From contig NZ_JAJOZK010000004.1 of NCBI RefSeq assembly GCF_022419185.1, positions 1-64,000 of the forward strand: a stretch of 64,000 nucleotides of DNA, in the 5' to 3' direction. Shown piece by piece: positions 43,850 to 52,017 of the stretch. The notes below the pieces were generated by a model. That model did not search any database, was not told the origin of the DNA, and saw nothing but the letters and a program-made list of their open reading frames with translations. Origin of the DNA: Thermomonas flagellata. Its GTDB lineage: Bacteria; Pseudomonadota; Gammaproteobacteria; Xanthomonadales; Xanthomonadaceae. Every line of letters begins with the position of its first letter. Positions within the stretch are counted from its first letter, which is position 1. Both the position numbers and the translations under genes were made by a program.

Positions 43850-44440
43850 TCAGTTGCGCAAGTCATCAGATCGCTTTTTACTGTCCAGTGCCTTGATAGC
43901 GCTCCTGGCTCTTGCTTCTGCTTTCTGGTACTCCAACCATCCGGTTGAGTCGGTCAGATAAGCACTTACGTCAGCGGGGATGCGATCTGTCCATTCCAAC
44001 TCGAGAACTTGTTTTCTAGAGCGCCAAGTGTCTGTACGAAAGGGGTCCGAGCGCTTTGTCACGGGCCGTCCAAAGGAACTAATGAACGCGGTTCGTAATG
44101 CTGCGGCTTCCTCTAGATCCACATGCTCGAACTCGACGATAAGTCGAATAAGTTTACCTTTCCAAAACAGGAGCCTAGCGGGGCCCGCAGGCGTTAGGCC
44201 GGCAACCGAATCAAGGGCTAGTTCGCAGCCTGTCGCAGGAAACTCGATACCCTTCACCCCAGTCGCTTCTAGTGCTAATTGGAGGTTAGTCAGGGGAGCG
44301 TCACCGCAAGCTGAACTTTCGTTCATCCCAAGAGTTCGTCCTTTGATCTGAAAATCGGTAGCGGCTGCCGGCGATAACAACAAAGCTGCGATGAGAAACG
44401 CAGCAGCGGTGAAGGCTTGTCGTATCGGATCGGTTTCCAT
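43850..44440 (-). CDS. Cassette protein with signal peptide, unrecognised (196 residues)
   Basis: METDPIRQAFTAAAFLIAAL then LLSPAAATDFQIKG predicts Sec export. The mature part has FQIKGRTLGMNESSACGDAP, two cysteines (likely a disulfide), LLFWKGKLIRLIVEFE and a helical C-terminus ending DSKKRSDDLRN. The pattern resembles small periplasmic proteins of cassette arrays; I recognise no family. ATG at 44440 is preferred; ATG at 44470 would hide the signal. It stops 18 bases before attC E. Confidence 0.7.
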   Translation of the reverse strand: METDPIRQAFTAAAFLIAALLLSPAAATDFQIKGRTLGMNESSACGDAPLTNLQLALEATGVKGIEFPATGCELALDSVAGLTPAGPARLLFWKGKLIRLIVEFEHVDLEEAAALRTAFISSFGRPVTKRSDPFRTDTWRSRKQVLELEWTDRIPADVSAYLTDSTGWLEYQKAEARARSAIKALDSKKRSDDLRN

Positions 44441-44663
44441 GACTCGTAATGAAGCGGACCTGTCGCACATATGAGGCCTAACACCAAGTAGACCCCGAAT
44501 CCGGGGCGTAGCCGGATGGTGCTCCCGCGCTGGCAGCCGGTCAAGGCCATTTCCCTGGTCAATCAGTGTGTTGCCGAGCGCCCGCACGGCGCACGTCGCT
44601 GAACGCCCGGCGTTATGCCCCGCATGTACGCATGTAATGCCAGATCGGCTGAAGATACGGGCG
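44441..44663. other. Array boundary next to the amylase gene
   Basis: 223 bp with GCCTAAC at 44476-44482 and a possible partner GTTATGC at 44622-44628, which would make a 153-bp attC-like or attI-like element, but I see no convincing inner stem. No open frame of integrase type. A Pc-like promoter is not apparent. Confidence 0.35.
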
Positions 44664-46544
44664 CTAGCGCAGCTCCAGCAGCAGGAGGCCTCGTGCCGGC
44701 ACGCGGATCGGGGCGTCGAGCGCGACCGCCGCGCCGGTCAGGGCCTCGCGCGCGTGCCGGCCTTGCAGGAAGCGCGCGAAGCGCGCGGGGTCGAGCTGGC
44801 GCGGGGCCGGCGCGCGGTTGAGCGCGACCATCACTGCCGGCCCGCGGTCGGGGTGGCCGGGGCGGCCGGTGTGCCGGAAATAGACGTAGACGTCGTCCTC
44901 CGGCGCGTAATGGGTCAGCGCGCCGGTGTGCAGCAGCGGGGTGCGGCGGCGCCACTGCAGCAGCGCGGCCAGCCAGGCGCGCGCGGCCTGCTGCTCGGGG
45001 GAGAGGCCGCGCCCGCTGAAGGCGTCCTGCGGATCGCCGCGCCAGCCGCCGGGCATGTCCGCGCGCACGCGGCCGTCGTCGCGCTGCACGGGGCCGCGCA
45101 GCAGCACCTCCGAGCCATAGAAGAACTGCGGGATGCCGCGGGTGGTGGCCAGCAGCGCCATCGCCAGCCGCCAGCCGGCGACATCGCCGTCCAGCGCGGC
45201 CAGCAGGCGCGGGGTGTCGTGGTTCTCGGCGAACACCACCAGCCGGCCCGGATCCGGGTAGAGGAAATCCAGCGCCAGCGTCTCGTACACCGGCAGCCAG
45301 CCGTCGGCGGCGTCCGCCGGGGCGCCCAGCGCGCGCAGCAGCGCCGCCTGCAGCGGGAAGTCGAACATCGCCGGCATCCACGGCACGTGCCCGTCCGGGT
45401 TGTGCTTGCCGCGCTGCCAGTGCGCCACGATCGCCGGCTGCGTGCTCCATTCCTCGCCGACCAGGGTGAACGCTGGGTACTCGGCGAGGATGCCGCGCGC
45501 CCAGTCGCTCAGGAACTGCGGATCGGCATAGCTGAAGGTGTCCACCCGCAGCCCGGACAGGCCGGCGGTCTCGATCCACCACAGGGTGTTCTGCAGCAGG
45601 TAGCGCGCCAGCTGCGGGTCGCGCTGGTCGAGGTCCGGCATCGCCGGCACGAACCAGCCGTTCTGGAACGCGGCGCGGTCCTCGGGCGCGGCGTGCGGAT
45701 CCTGCACCGTGGTGCGGCGGTGGGTGGTCGCGCGGAACCGGCCGTCGCCGTGGATCCAGGCCCGCCGCGGCGGATCGGCCAGCCACGGGTGGCCGCTGCC
45801 GATGTGGTTGGGCACCACGTCCATGATCAGGCCGAGCCCGCGCGCGCGGGCCTCGCGCGCCAGCGCCCGGTAGTCGTCGAGCGTGCCCAGGCGCGGGTCG
45901 ATCCGGTACAGGTCGGTGATGGCGTAGCCGTGGTAGGAGTGGCTGGGCTGGTCGTTGGCCTGCACCGGGGTCAGCCACAGCTGGGTCATGCCGAGCGCGG
46001 CGATCGCATCGAGGTGGCGGCGCAGGCCGGCGAGGTCGCCGCCGTGGCGGGCGTCCGGGTCGCTGCGGTCGACCCGGTCCTCGCGCAGGCCGGGCACGCG
46101 GTCGTTACCGGGATCGCCGTTGGCGAAGCGGTCCGGCACCGCCAGGTAGAGCGCATCCTGCGGGCCGAAGCCGCGGCGCACCGCCGATCCCGGCACGCGC
46201 GGGTCCAGCCGCCACGTGACTTCCCGGCAGCCGCCCGCCGGCGCGCACACCCGGATCGGCACCGGGCCGGGCGCGGCGTCGGCGGCGATCTCGACCGTGG
46301 CGAACCGCCACTGCGGGCTGTCGCCGGGCGCGGTGGCCAGCAGGCGCACGCCGGGCCGGTCGATCACCACCGTGGCATCGGCGAGATCGCGCCCGTGCAG
46401 CAGCAGCTCGACCCGGCGGTGCTGCATCCCGACCCACCAGTTGCCCGGCTCGATGCGGTCCACCTCGACCGCCGCGGCCGGCGCCGCGCCGGCCAGCGCC
46501 AGCGCGCAGGCGGCGGTCAGCAGCGGCAGGCGGCGGGTGGGCAT
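44664..46544 (-). CDS. GH13 alpha-amylase-family protein (cyclomaltodextrinase/neopullulanase type), periplasmic
   Basis: 626 residues with signal peptide ending PAAAV. The N-terminal ~100 residues form the beta-sandwich domain of cyclomaltodextrinases (WWVGMQHRRVELLLHGRDL). The barrel follows, with region I DVVPNH, the nucleophile in GLRVDTFSY, the acid in VGEEW and the third acid in FAENHDTPR. It hydrolyses alpha-1,4-glucans or cyclodextrins in the periplasm. Its stop adjoins the integron boundary. It is leaderless by the TAGCCT box at 46551-46556. Confidence 0.92.
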   Translation of the reverse strand: MPTRRLPLLTAACALALAGAAPAAAVEVDRIEPGNWWVGMQHRRVELLLHGRDLADATVVIDRPGVRLLATAPGDSPQWRFATVEIAADAAPGPVPIRVCAPAGGCREVTWRLDPRVPGSAVRRGFGPQDALYLAVPDRFANGDPGNDRVPGLREDRVDRSDPDARHGGDLAGLRRHLDAIAALGMTQLWLTPVQANDQPSHSYHGYAITDLYRIDPRLGTLDDYRALAREARARGLGLIMDVVPNHIGSGHPWLADPPRRAWIHGDGRFRATTHRRTTVQDPHAAPEDRAAFQNGWFVPAMPDLDQRDPQLARYLLQNTLWWIETAGLSGLRVDTFSYADPQFLSDWARGILAEYPAFTLVGEEWSTQPAIVAHWQRGKHNPDGHVPWMPAMFDFPLQAALLRALGAPADAADGWLPVYETLALDFLYPDPGRLVVFAENHDTPRLLAALDGDVAGWRLAMALLATTRGIPQFFYGSEVLLRGPVQRDDGRVRADMPGGWRGDPQDAFSGRGLSPEQQAARAWLAALLQWRRRTPLLHTGALTHYAPEDDVYVYFRHTGRPGHPDRGPAVMVALNRAPAPRQLDPARFARFLQGRHAREALTGAAVALDAPIRVPARGLLLLELR

Positions 46545-46550
46545 TGGTGC

Positions 46551-46556
46551 AGGCTA
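46551..46556 (-). promoter_or_regulatory. -10 element of the amylase gene, predicted leaderless start
   Basis: On the minus strand TAGCCT is followed by six bases (GCACCA) and the ATG at 46544. Confidence 0.45.
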
Positions 46557-46658
46557 GAGCGCGCAGGCGGCGGTGGGCAATGGCGGCGGCCATGAATACG
46601 TCGCCGCCCGCAACACTGCAGCACCGTGGCCGCGCTGTCCGCGGCCATGGCAGGCGGC

Positions 46659-46664
46659 TATGCT
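46659..46664 (+). promoter_or_regulatory. Candidate -10 element of gshA
   Basis: TATGCT preceded by GGC, as in other promoters here, 27 bases before the gshA ATG. A short leader is predicted. Confidence 0.4.
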
Positions 46665-46691
46665 GCGGGGCCGCCTTCGAAAGCCGCCCGC

Positions 46692-48056
46692 ATGTCCGGA
46701 CCGAGCACCGCCAGCGACACCCCGATCACCGACCGCCGCCAGCTGGTCGAGGTGCTGACCTCCGGCGAGAAGCCGCGCGCGGCATGGCGGATCGGCACCG
46801 AGCACGAGAAGTTCGGCTTCCGCCTGGATGACCTGCGTCCGCCGCCGTTCGACGGCGAGCGCGGGATCGAGGCGCTGCTCAAGGGGCTGACCCGCTTCGG
46901 CTGGCAGCCGTACGCCGAGAACGGGCGGGTGATCGCGCTTTCGCGCGAGGGCGCCTCGGTGACGCTGGAGCCGGCCGGCCAGCTGGAACTGTCCGGCGCC
47001 CCGCTGGACACCCTGCACCAGACCTGCAAGGAAGTCGGTATCCACCTGCGCGAGGTGCGCGCGGTCGCCGACGAGCTGCAGCTGGGCTTCCTCGGCATGG
47101 GCTTCCAGCCCAAGTGGGCGCGCGCGGACATGCCGTGGATGCCGAAGGGCCGCTACCGGATCATGAAGGCCTACATGCCCAAGGTCGGCCACCTCGGCCT
47201 GGACATGATGACCCGCACCTGCACGGTGCAGGTCAACCTGGACTACGCCTCCGAGGCGGACATGGTGAAGAAGTTCCGGGTGTCGCTGGCGCTGCAGCCG
47301 GTCGCCACCGCGCTGTTCGCCGATTCGCCGTTCACCGAAGGCAAGCCCAACGGCTACCAGAGCTACCGCTCGCACATCTGGACCGACACCGACCCGGACC
47401 GCACCGGCATGCTCGACTTCGTGTTCGAGGACGGCTTCGGCTACGAGCGCTACGTGGACTACCTGCTCGACGTGCCGATGTATTTCGTGCACCGCGACGG
47501 CGTCTATCACGACGCCAGCGGCAAGTCGTTCCGCGATTTCCTGCAGGGCCGGCTGGACGTGCTGCCGGGCGCGCTGCCGACCCTGCGCGACTGGAACGAC
47601 CACATGACCACCGCCTTCCCCGAAGTGCGCCTGAAGAAGTACCTGGAGATGCGCGGCGCCGACAGCGGCCCGTGGAATCGCATCTGCGCGCTGCCGGCGT
47701 TCTGGGTCGGCCTGCTGTACGACGATGCGGCGCTGGATGCCGCCTGGGACCTGGTCAAGGATTTCACCCTGGCCGAGCGCCACGCCCTGCGCGACGGCGT
47801 GCCGCGGCACGCGCTGGAGCTGCCGTTCCGCCATGGCCGCGTGCGCGACCTGGCGCGCGAGGCGCTGAAGATCGCGCTGGACGGCCTGCGCCGGCGCGCC
47901 CGCGCGGATGCCTGCGGCGCCGACGAAACCGGCTTCCTCGCGCCGTTGCTGGAGATCGCCGAATCCGGCCAGACCCCGGCGCAGCGCAAGCTGGAGTTGT
48001 TCCACGGCCCCTGGCAGGGCAGCGTGGACCCGGTGTTCCGCGAGTTCGCCTATTGA
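46692..48056 (+). CDS. gshA: Glutamate-cysteine ligase, plant/alphaproteobacterial (GCS2) type
   Basis: 454 residues. First step of glutathione synthesis, ATP-dependent. Signature [10 protein letters not shown] lies near residue 40, followed by [20 protein letters not shown], the redox-type loop LGMGFQPKW and [20 protein letters not shown]. This class is used by Xanthomonads instead of the E. coli type. ATG at 46692 was chosen over an upstream frame start at 46626. It precedes ppc by 63 bp, with possible operator repeats in between. Confidence 0.94.
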   Translation: MSGPSTASDTPITDRRQLVEVLTSGEKPRAAWRIGTEHEKFGFRLDDLRPPPFDGERGIEALLKGLTRFGWQPYAENGRVIALSREGASVTLEPAGQLELSGAPLDTLHQTCKEVGIHLREVRAVADELQLGFLGMGFQPKWARADMPWMPKGRYRIMKAYMPKVGHLGLDMMTRTCTVQVNLDYASEADMVKKFRVSLALQPVATALFADSPFTEGKPNGYQSYRSHIWTDTDPDRTGMLDFVFEDGFGYERYVDYLLDVPMYFVHRDGVYHDASGKSFRDFLQGRLDVLPGALPTLRDWNDHMTTAFPEVRLKKYLEMRGADSGPWNRICALPAFWVGLLYDDAALDAAWDLVKDFTLAERHALRDGVPRHALELPFRHGRVRDLAREALKIALDGLRRRARADACGADETGFLAPLLEIAESGQTPAQRKLELFHGPWQGSVDPVFREFAY

Positions 48057-48066
48057 GCGCGGCGGG

Positions 48067-48097
48067 GTTGCGGCGGCAACGGTTGCTGCGTCGCAAC
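48067..48097. repeat. Tandem GTTGC...GCAAC inverted repeats upstream of ppc
   Basis: Two short palindromes stand 15 bp apart: 48067-48080 (loop of 4) and 48082-48097 (loop of 6). They end ten bases before the candidate ppc -10, so they cover the -35 region. They look like a tandem operator; a gshA 3' hairpin is the alternative, but no T-tract follows. Confidence 0.45.
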
Positions 48098-48106
48098 AGG
48101 CCGGAT

Positions 48107-48112
48107 TAGCCT
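48107..48112 (+). promoter_or_regulatory. Candidate -10 element of ppc
   Basis: TAGCCT, seven bases before the ppc ATG; same box as for amylase with one base more spacing. Near-leaderless mRNA expected. Confidence 0.4.
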
Positions 48113-48119
48113 GCCGCCC

Positions 48120-50837
48120 ATGAGCACCCACGAACTGCCGCTGCGCGAGGCGCTGGACTTCGCCCCCACCGATGCGCTGCTGCGCGACGACGTGCGCCGG
48201 CTCGGCGCGATGGTCGGCGCGATGCTGGCCGAGCAGGTTTCGCCGGCGTTCCTGCAGCAGGTCGAGCAGGTCCGCCGCGCCGCGATCGCGCGGCGCGAGC
48301 AGGACGCGCCGATCGAGGCGCTGGCCACCCACCTGCGCGGACTGCCGCTGGACGTGGCCGAGGCGCTGGTGCGTGCGTTCGCGGCCTACTTCAGCGCCAC
48401 CAACGTGGCCGAGCGCGTGCACCGCATCCGCCGCCGGCGCGACTATCAGCGCCAGGGCAGCGACCCGCAGCCGGGCGGGCTGGAGGCGGTGCTGCGCGAG
48501 CTGAAGGCCGCCGGGGTCGGGCTGGACGAGTTGCAGGCGCTGCTGGCGCGGCTGCGGATCGAGCCGGTGTTCACCGCGCATCCGACCGAGGCGATCCGGC
48601 GCGCGCTGCTGCTCAAGGAGCGCACGATCGTCGAGCGCCTGGTCGCGGACATCGACCGCACCCGCACCCCGCCGGAGCGGCGCGCCGACGAGGCGCGCAT
48701 CCGGCAGTCGCTGACCACCGCCTGGCAGACCAACGAGGCGCCGCCGCAGAAGCCGAGCGTGGCCGACGAGATCGAGCACATCGGCTACTACCTCGGGCAG
48801 GTGCTGTACCGCGTGCTGCCGGTGTTCCACGAGGCCTTCGCCGATGCGGTGGAGGCGGTGTACGGCGCGCGCATCGAGATCCCGGACGTGCTGCGCTTCG
48901 GCACCTGGGTCGGCGGCGACATGGACGGCAACCCCAACGTCGGCGCCGCCACCGTGCGCGAGGCGCTGGCCGCGCAGCGCGCGCTGGCCCTGCGCTGCTA
49001 CCTCGACGACCTGCGCGCGCTCGGCGACATCCTGACCCAGAGCCGCGGCCGCTGCGGCTACGACCCCGCGATCGACGCGCGCGCGCAGGCGCACCGCGCG
49101 CTGCTGCCCGAGGGCGCGGTGCGCGCGCGCCCGCGCCTGGCCGACATGCCCTACCGGCAGCTGCTGTGGGCGATGCGCGCGCGGCTGGAGGCCTGCGCCG
49201 CGGACGCGCCCGGCGGCTACCGCGACGCCGGCGAGTTCATCGCCGACCTCGAACTGATCGACGCCAGCCTGCGCGCGCACCAGGGCGAGCATGCCGGCCG
49301 CTTCGCGGTGCAGCGCGTGCTGCGGCGCGCGCGCGCGTTCGGCCTGCACATGGCCAGCCTCGACCTGCGCCAGGACTCGGCGGTGCACGACGAGGCGCTC
49401 GGCGCGCTCGCCGGCGGCCTCGACTGGGGCGCATTGCCGCTGGCGGAGCGGATCGCCCGCCTGCATGCGCTGATCGCCGGCGCCGCGCCCGCGGACGCGG
49501 ACGCGCCGGCCGCGCAGCCGACCCTGGAGGTCCTGCGCACGGTGCAGGCGCTGCGCGGGCCGCAGGGCGCGGCCGCGTTCGGGCCGTACATCATCACCAT
49601 GAGCCGCAGCGCGGCGGACGCGCTGGCGGTGCTGGCGCTGGCGCGGATCGCCGGCTGCCACGACGACGGCCGGGTGCCGCTGGACGTGGCACCGCTGTTC
49701 GAGACGGTCGCCGACCTCGCGGCGGCGCCGGAGGTGATGCGCGCGCTGTTCGACGACCCGGTGTACCGCGCCCACCTCGACGCCCGCGGCGATCGCCAGA
49801 TCGTGATGCTCGGCTATTCCGACAGCGCCAAGGACGGCGGCCTGCTGGCCGCGCGCTGGGCGCTGCAGCGCGCGCAGGTGGAGCTGCTGGAACTGGCACG
49901 CGCGGCCGGGGTGCGGCTGGTGTTCTTCCACGGCCGCGGCGGCTCGATCAGCCGCGGCGGCGGCAAGACCGAGCGCGCCATCATCGCCGCTCCGCGCGGC
50001 AGCATCGACGGCGTGCTGCGGGTGACCGAACAGGGTGAGGTGATCCACCGCCGCTACGGCATCCGCGCGCTGGCGCTGCGCAACCTCGAGCAGGCCACCG
50101 GCGCGGTGCTGCGCGCCAGCCTGCGCCCGCGCCCGCCGGAACCGCGCGAGGCGGCGTGGCGGGCGATCGCCACCGCGCTGGCGGAGGACGCGCGCGCGCA
50201 CTACCGCGCGCTGGTGCACGACGACCCGCGGTTCCCGGACTACTTCCGCGCCGCCACCCCGATCGACGTGATCGAGCGCCTGCGGATCGGCTCGCGCCCC
50301 AGCCGCCGCCGCGACGGCAGCATCGCCAACCTGCGCGCGATCCCGTGGGTGTTCGCGTGGTCGCAGAACCGCTGCGGCATGACCGGCTGGTACGGGGTCG
50401 GCCACGCGCTCGCGCGCGGGATCGAGCGCCACGGCCTGGAGGTGTTGCAGGCGATGGCGCGCGACTGGCCGTTCTTCGCAGCCCTGCTGGACGACGTGGA
50501 GATGCTGCTGGCCAAGTCAGACCTGGCGATCTTCGAGCGCTATTCGCAGCTCGCCGGCGCCGACCTGCACGCGCGCTTCTTCGCCCGCATCGGCGACGAA
50601 TTCACCCGCACCCGCGCCGCCATCCTCGCCCTCAAGCAGCGCGCCGATCTGCTGGCCGACGACTACCGCCTGCGTCTGTCGATCCGCCTGCGCAATCCCT
50701 ACGTGGATCCGATCAGCCTGCTGCAGGTGGACCTGCTGCAGCGCTGGCGCGCGGCCGGCAGCCAGGACGACGACCTCTTGCGCGCGCTGGTGGTGACCGT
50801 CAACGGCATCGCCGCGGGGATCCAGAACACCGGCTGA
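48120..50837 (+). CDS. ppc: Phosphoenolpyruvate carboxylase
   Basis: 905 residues, full length. It carboxylates PEP to oxaloacetate to refill the TCA cycle. The catalytic His is in VFTAHPTEAIRRALL, the second motif VFFHGRGGSISRGGGKTER, and WVGGDMDGNPNVGAATVREA and the C-terminal RNPYVDPISLLQVDLLQRWR with the terminal NTG are all present. The REP-like hairpin follows ten bases after the stop. The convergent ligase ORF overlaps its last 139 bases. Confidence 0.97.
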   Translation: MSTHELPLREALDFAPTDALLRDDVRRLGAMVGAMLAEQVSPAFLQQVEQVRRAAIARREQDAPIEALATHLRGLPLDVAEALVRAFAAYFSATNVAERVHRIRRRRDYQRQGSDPQPGGLEAVLRELKAAGVGLDELQALLARLRIEPVFTAHPTEAIRRALLLKERTIVERLVADIDRTRTPPERRADEARIRQSLTTAWQTNEAPPQKPSVADEIEHIGYYLGQVLYRVLPVFHEAFADAVEAVYGARIEIPDVLRFGTWVGGDMDGNPNVGAATVREALAAQRALALRCYLDDLRALGDILTQSRGRCGYDPAIDARAQAHRALLPEGAVRARPRLADMPYRQLLWAMRARLEACAADAPGGYRDAGEFIADLELIDASLRAHQGEHAGRFAVQRVLRRARAFGLHMASLDLRQDSAVHDEALGALAGGLDWGALPLAERIARLHALIAGAAPADADAPAAQPTLEVLRTVQALRGPQGAAAFGPYIITMSRSAADALAVLALARIAGCHDDGRVPLDVAPLFETVADLAAAPEVMRALFDDPVYRAHLDARGDRQIVMLGYSDSAKDGGLLAARWALQRAQVELLELARAAGVRLVFFHGRGGSISRGGGKTERAIIAAPRGSIDGVLRVTEQGEVIHRRYGIRALALRNLEQATGAVLRASLRPRPPEPREAAWRAIATALAEDARAHYRALVHDDPRFPDYFRAATPIDVIERLRIGSRPSRRRDGSIANLRAIPWVFAWSQNRCGMTGWYGVGHALARGIERHGLEVLQAMARDWPFFAALLDDVEMLLAKSDLAIFERYSQLAGADLHARFFARIGDEFTRTRAAILALKQRADLLADDYRLRLSIRLRNPYVDPISLLQVDLLQRWRAAGSQDDDLLRALVVTVNGIAAGIQNTG

Positions 50838-51604
50838 TCCTGCCGGCCCGTCCGTGGTTCGACCGGCTCGCCACGAACGGGGGAATTCGCCCGCATGCCG
50901 CCTGAGATCTGGGGGGCGGCGCGGGCTGGATCGTCTGCGCCGAGCACGAAGTCGGTATAGGCAAACCGCCCGTCGCGCAGCACGGTCTCGCCGCGCGCCA
51001 GCGCGAGCGGGGCGGCGAACATCGGCCCGGCCTGCACGCAGGTGTGGAATTCGCCGCGTTCGCCGCAGGGGTCACAGCCGGCGGGCAGCTCCGCGAGGAG
51101 ATCGGCGTCGAACGCGCGCCCGGCGAAGCGGGCGTCGAGCTGGCGGGTGTCCACGCAGCACAGCTGCGCGCGCAGGCCGCCGGCCAGCATCGTGCGTGCC
51201 AGGGCCGCGGTGTCGCTGCCGAACAGCGGGAACAGCGGCGTCCAGCCGAGGCGCGCGCACAGCGCTTCGCGCCAGGCGCGCACGTCGGCCAGGAACAGGT
51301 CGCCGAAGGCGATCCGCGCCAAGTCCGGCCAGCGCGCCCGCGCGCGTGCCAGTGCGTCCGCGAAGCTGGCCTCGTAGCGCGCGTTGTCGGCCGCCTGCGG
51401 GATCCAGGCCTCGACCACCGGCAGCCCGGCGGCGCGCGCCTGCGCGTGCAGGACCTCGCGGCGGATGCCCTGCATCGCGATGCGGTCGTAGCCCTCGGTG
51501 AGGGTGGTCAGCAGGCCGACCACCTCGACCGCGCCGGCCTGGCGCAGCGCGTGCAGCACCCAGGCGGCATCCTTGCCGCCGCTCCAGGACAGCAGCGCCT
51601 GCAT
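50699..51604 (-). CDS. PP-loop ATP pyrophosphatase (diphthine-ammonia ligase-like), with read-through C-terminus
   Basis: The domain starts MQALLSWSGGKDAAWVLHAL (PP-loop SGGKD) and contains GDLFLADVRAWREAL, LFPLFG and CDPCGERGEFHTCVQAGPMF, the conserved Cys/Glu segment of the Dph6-like family. Bacterial members have no known substrate. Recognisable homology ends near residue 232 (FVLGADDP). The remaining ~69 residues are translated from the REP-like element (NSPVRGEPVEPRTG) and then from the antisense strand of ppc. The native stop seems to have been lost. It forms a pair with the gene six bases upstream. Confidence 0.8.
   Translation of the reverse strand: MQALLSWSGGKDAAWVLHALRQAGAVEVVGLLTTLTEGYDRIAMQGIRREVLHAQARAAGLPVVEAWIPQAADNARYEASFADALARARARWPDLARIAFGDLFLADVRAWREALCARLGWTPLFPLFGSDTAALARTMLAGGLRAQLCCVDTRQLDARFAGRAFDADLLAELPAGCDPCGERGEFHTCVQAGPMFAAPLALARGETVLRDGRFAYTDFVLGADDPARAAPQISGGMRANSPVRGEPVEPRTGRQDQPVFWIPAAMPLTVTTSARKRSSSWLPAARQRCSRSTCSRLIGST
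50847..50882. repeat. REP-like palindromic element between ppc and the ligase gene
   Basis: CCCGTCCGTGGT and its near complement CCACGAACGGG flank TTCGACCGGCTC. This matches the TTCGTGG...TCGAACC type of repeat scattered in intergenic regions of Xanthomonads and other proteobacteria. As a hairpin it may act as a transcription barrier for ppc. Confidence 0.7.
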
Positions 51605-51610
51605 CGGCGC

Positions 51611-51955
51611 TCAGCCGGCGGCGACGTCGCGCAGTTCCCAGTGCTTGCCGGCGAGCAGGTCCAGGCGCTGGCGCAGCACGGTGGACGGCAGGCTGGTGAC
51701 CACCTCCAGGTCCACGTGCAGATCGTCCATGTGGCCGTGCACGCGCGCCTCCGGGTCGGTCGCGCCGAGCGCGGGGTCGGCGTCGTCGGGATCGTCCAGC
51801 GCCTGCCGCCAGCGCTGGAACAGCACGTCGGTGCGCAGCGCGTGCTGCAGCTCCTCGGCGAAGGCGTGCGCGCCGTGCGCGCGGAAGGCGAGGGTCGGAT
51901 CCGGCCCGCGGGCATTGGCCGGATCGGGCAGGCGGATGTAGTAGCGGGTTGGCAT
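51611..51955 (-). CDS. Conserved hypothetical protein (114 residues)
   Basis: MPTRYYIRLPDPANARGPDP with strong AGGAGG upstream of the ATG at 51955. Features include FRAHGAHAFAEELQHALRTD, an acidic loop DDPDDADPALGATDPEA and VDLEVVTSLPSTVLRQRLDL followed by LAGKHWELRDV. Soluble, mixed alpha/beta. No family recognised. It precedes the PP-loop ligase by six bases on the same strand, hence probably cotranscribed. Confidence 0.8.
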   Translation of the reverse strand: MPTRYYIRLPDPANARGPDPTLAFRAHGAHAFAEELQHALRTDVLFQRWRQALDDPDDADPALGATDPEARVHGHMDDLHVDLEVVTSLPSTVLRQRLDLLAGKHWELRDVAAG

Positions 51956-52017
51956 GGGCGGCCTCCTGTGGCGATGCTGCACAGGCTAGCGCAGGCGCGT
52001 GAGGCGTGGGTGGTGGC

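Larger units (their letters stand above)
41287..44482 (-). mobile_element. Integron cassette array without integrase (CALIN)
   Basis: Five attC sites (41287, 42444, 42806, 43414, 43755) alternate with minus-strand genes, each gene ending at or within a few bases of an attC, as in integron cassettes. Base composition falls to about 50% G+C. On the minus strand each site reads RYYYAAC...GTTRRRY. Three sites share the inner core AAGCCGCGCCGC / GGCGTCGGCTT typical of Xanthomonas cassettes and of the aadA family of mobile cassettes. No intI gene is present between engB and the amylase gene. A lone GCCTAAC at 44476-44482 marks a possible sixth site or the attI-proximal boundary. Confidence 0.9.

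Noticed and set aside
41214..44663. Prophage or genomic-island interpretation of the low-G+C segment
   Set aside because: No integrase, structural or replication genes; the attC periodicity explains the segment fully.
44563..45978. 471-codon frame reaching into the array boundary, considered as a lost integrase
   Set aside because: No tyrosine recombinase motifs (no R...HxxR...Y box); it is the shifted frame of the amylase gene.
46554..50432. 1292-codon minus-strand frame opposite gshA and ppc
   Set aside because: Shadow of the two genes: composition rich in His, Gln, Arg and Val without domain features.
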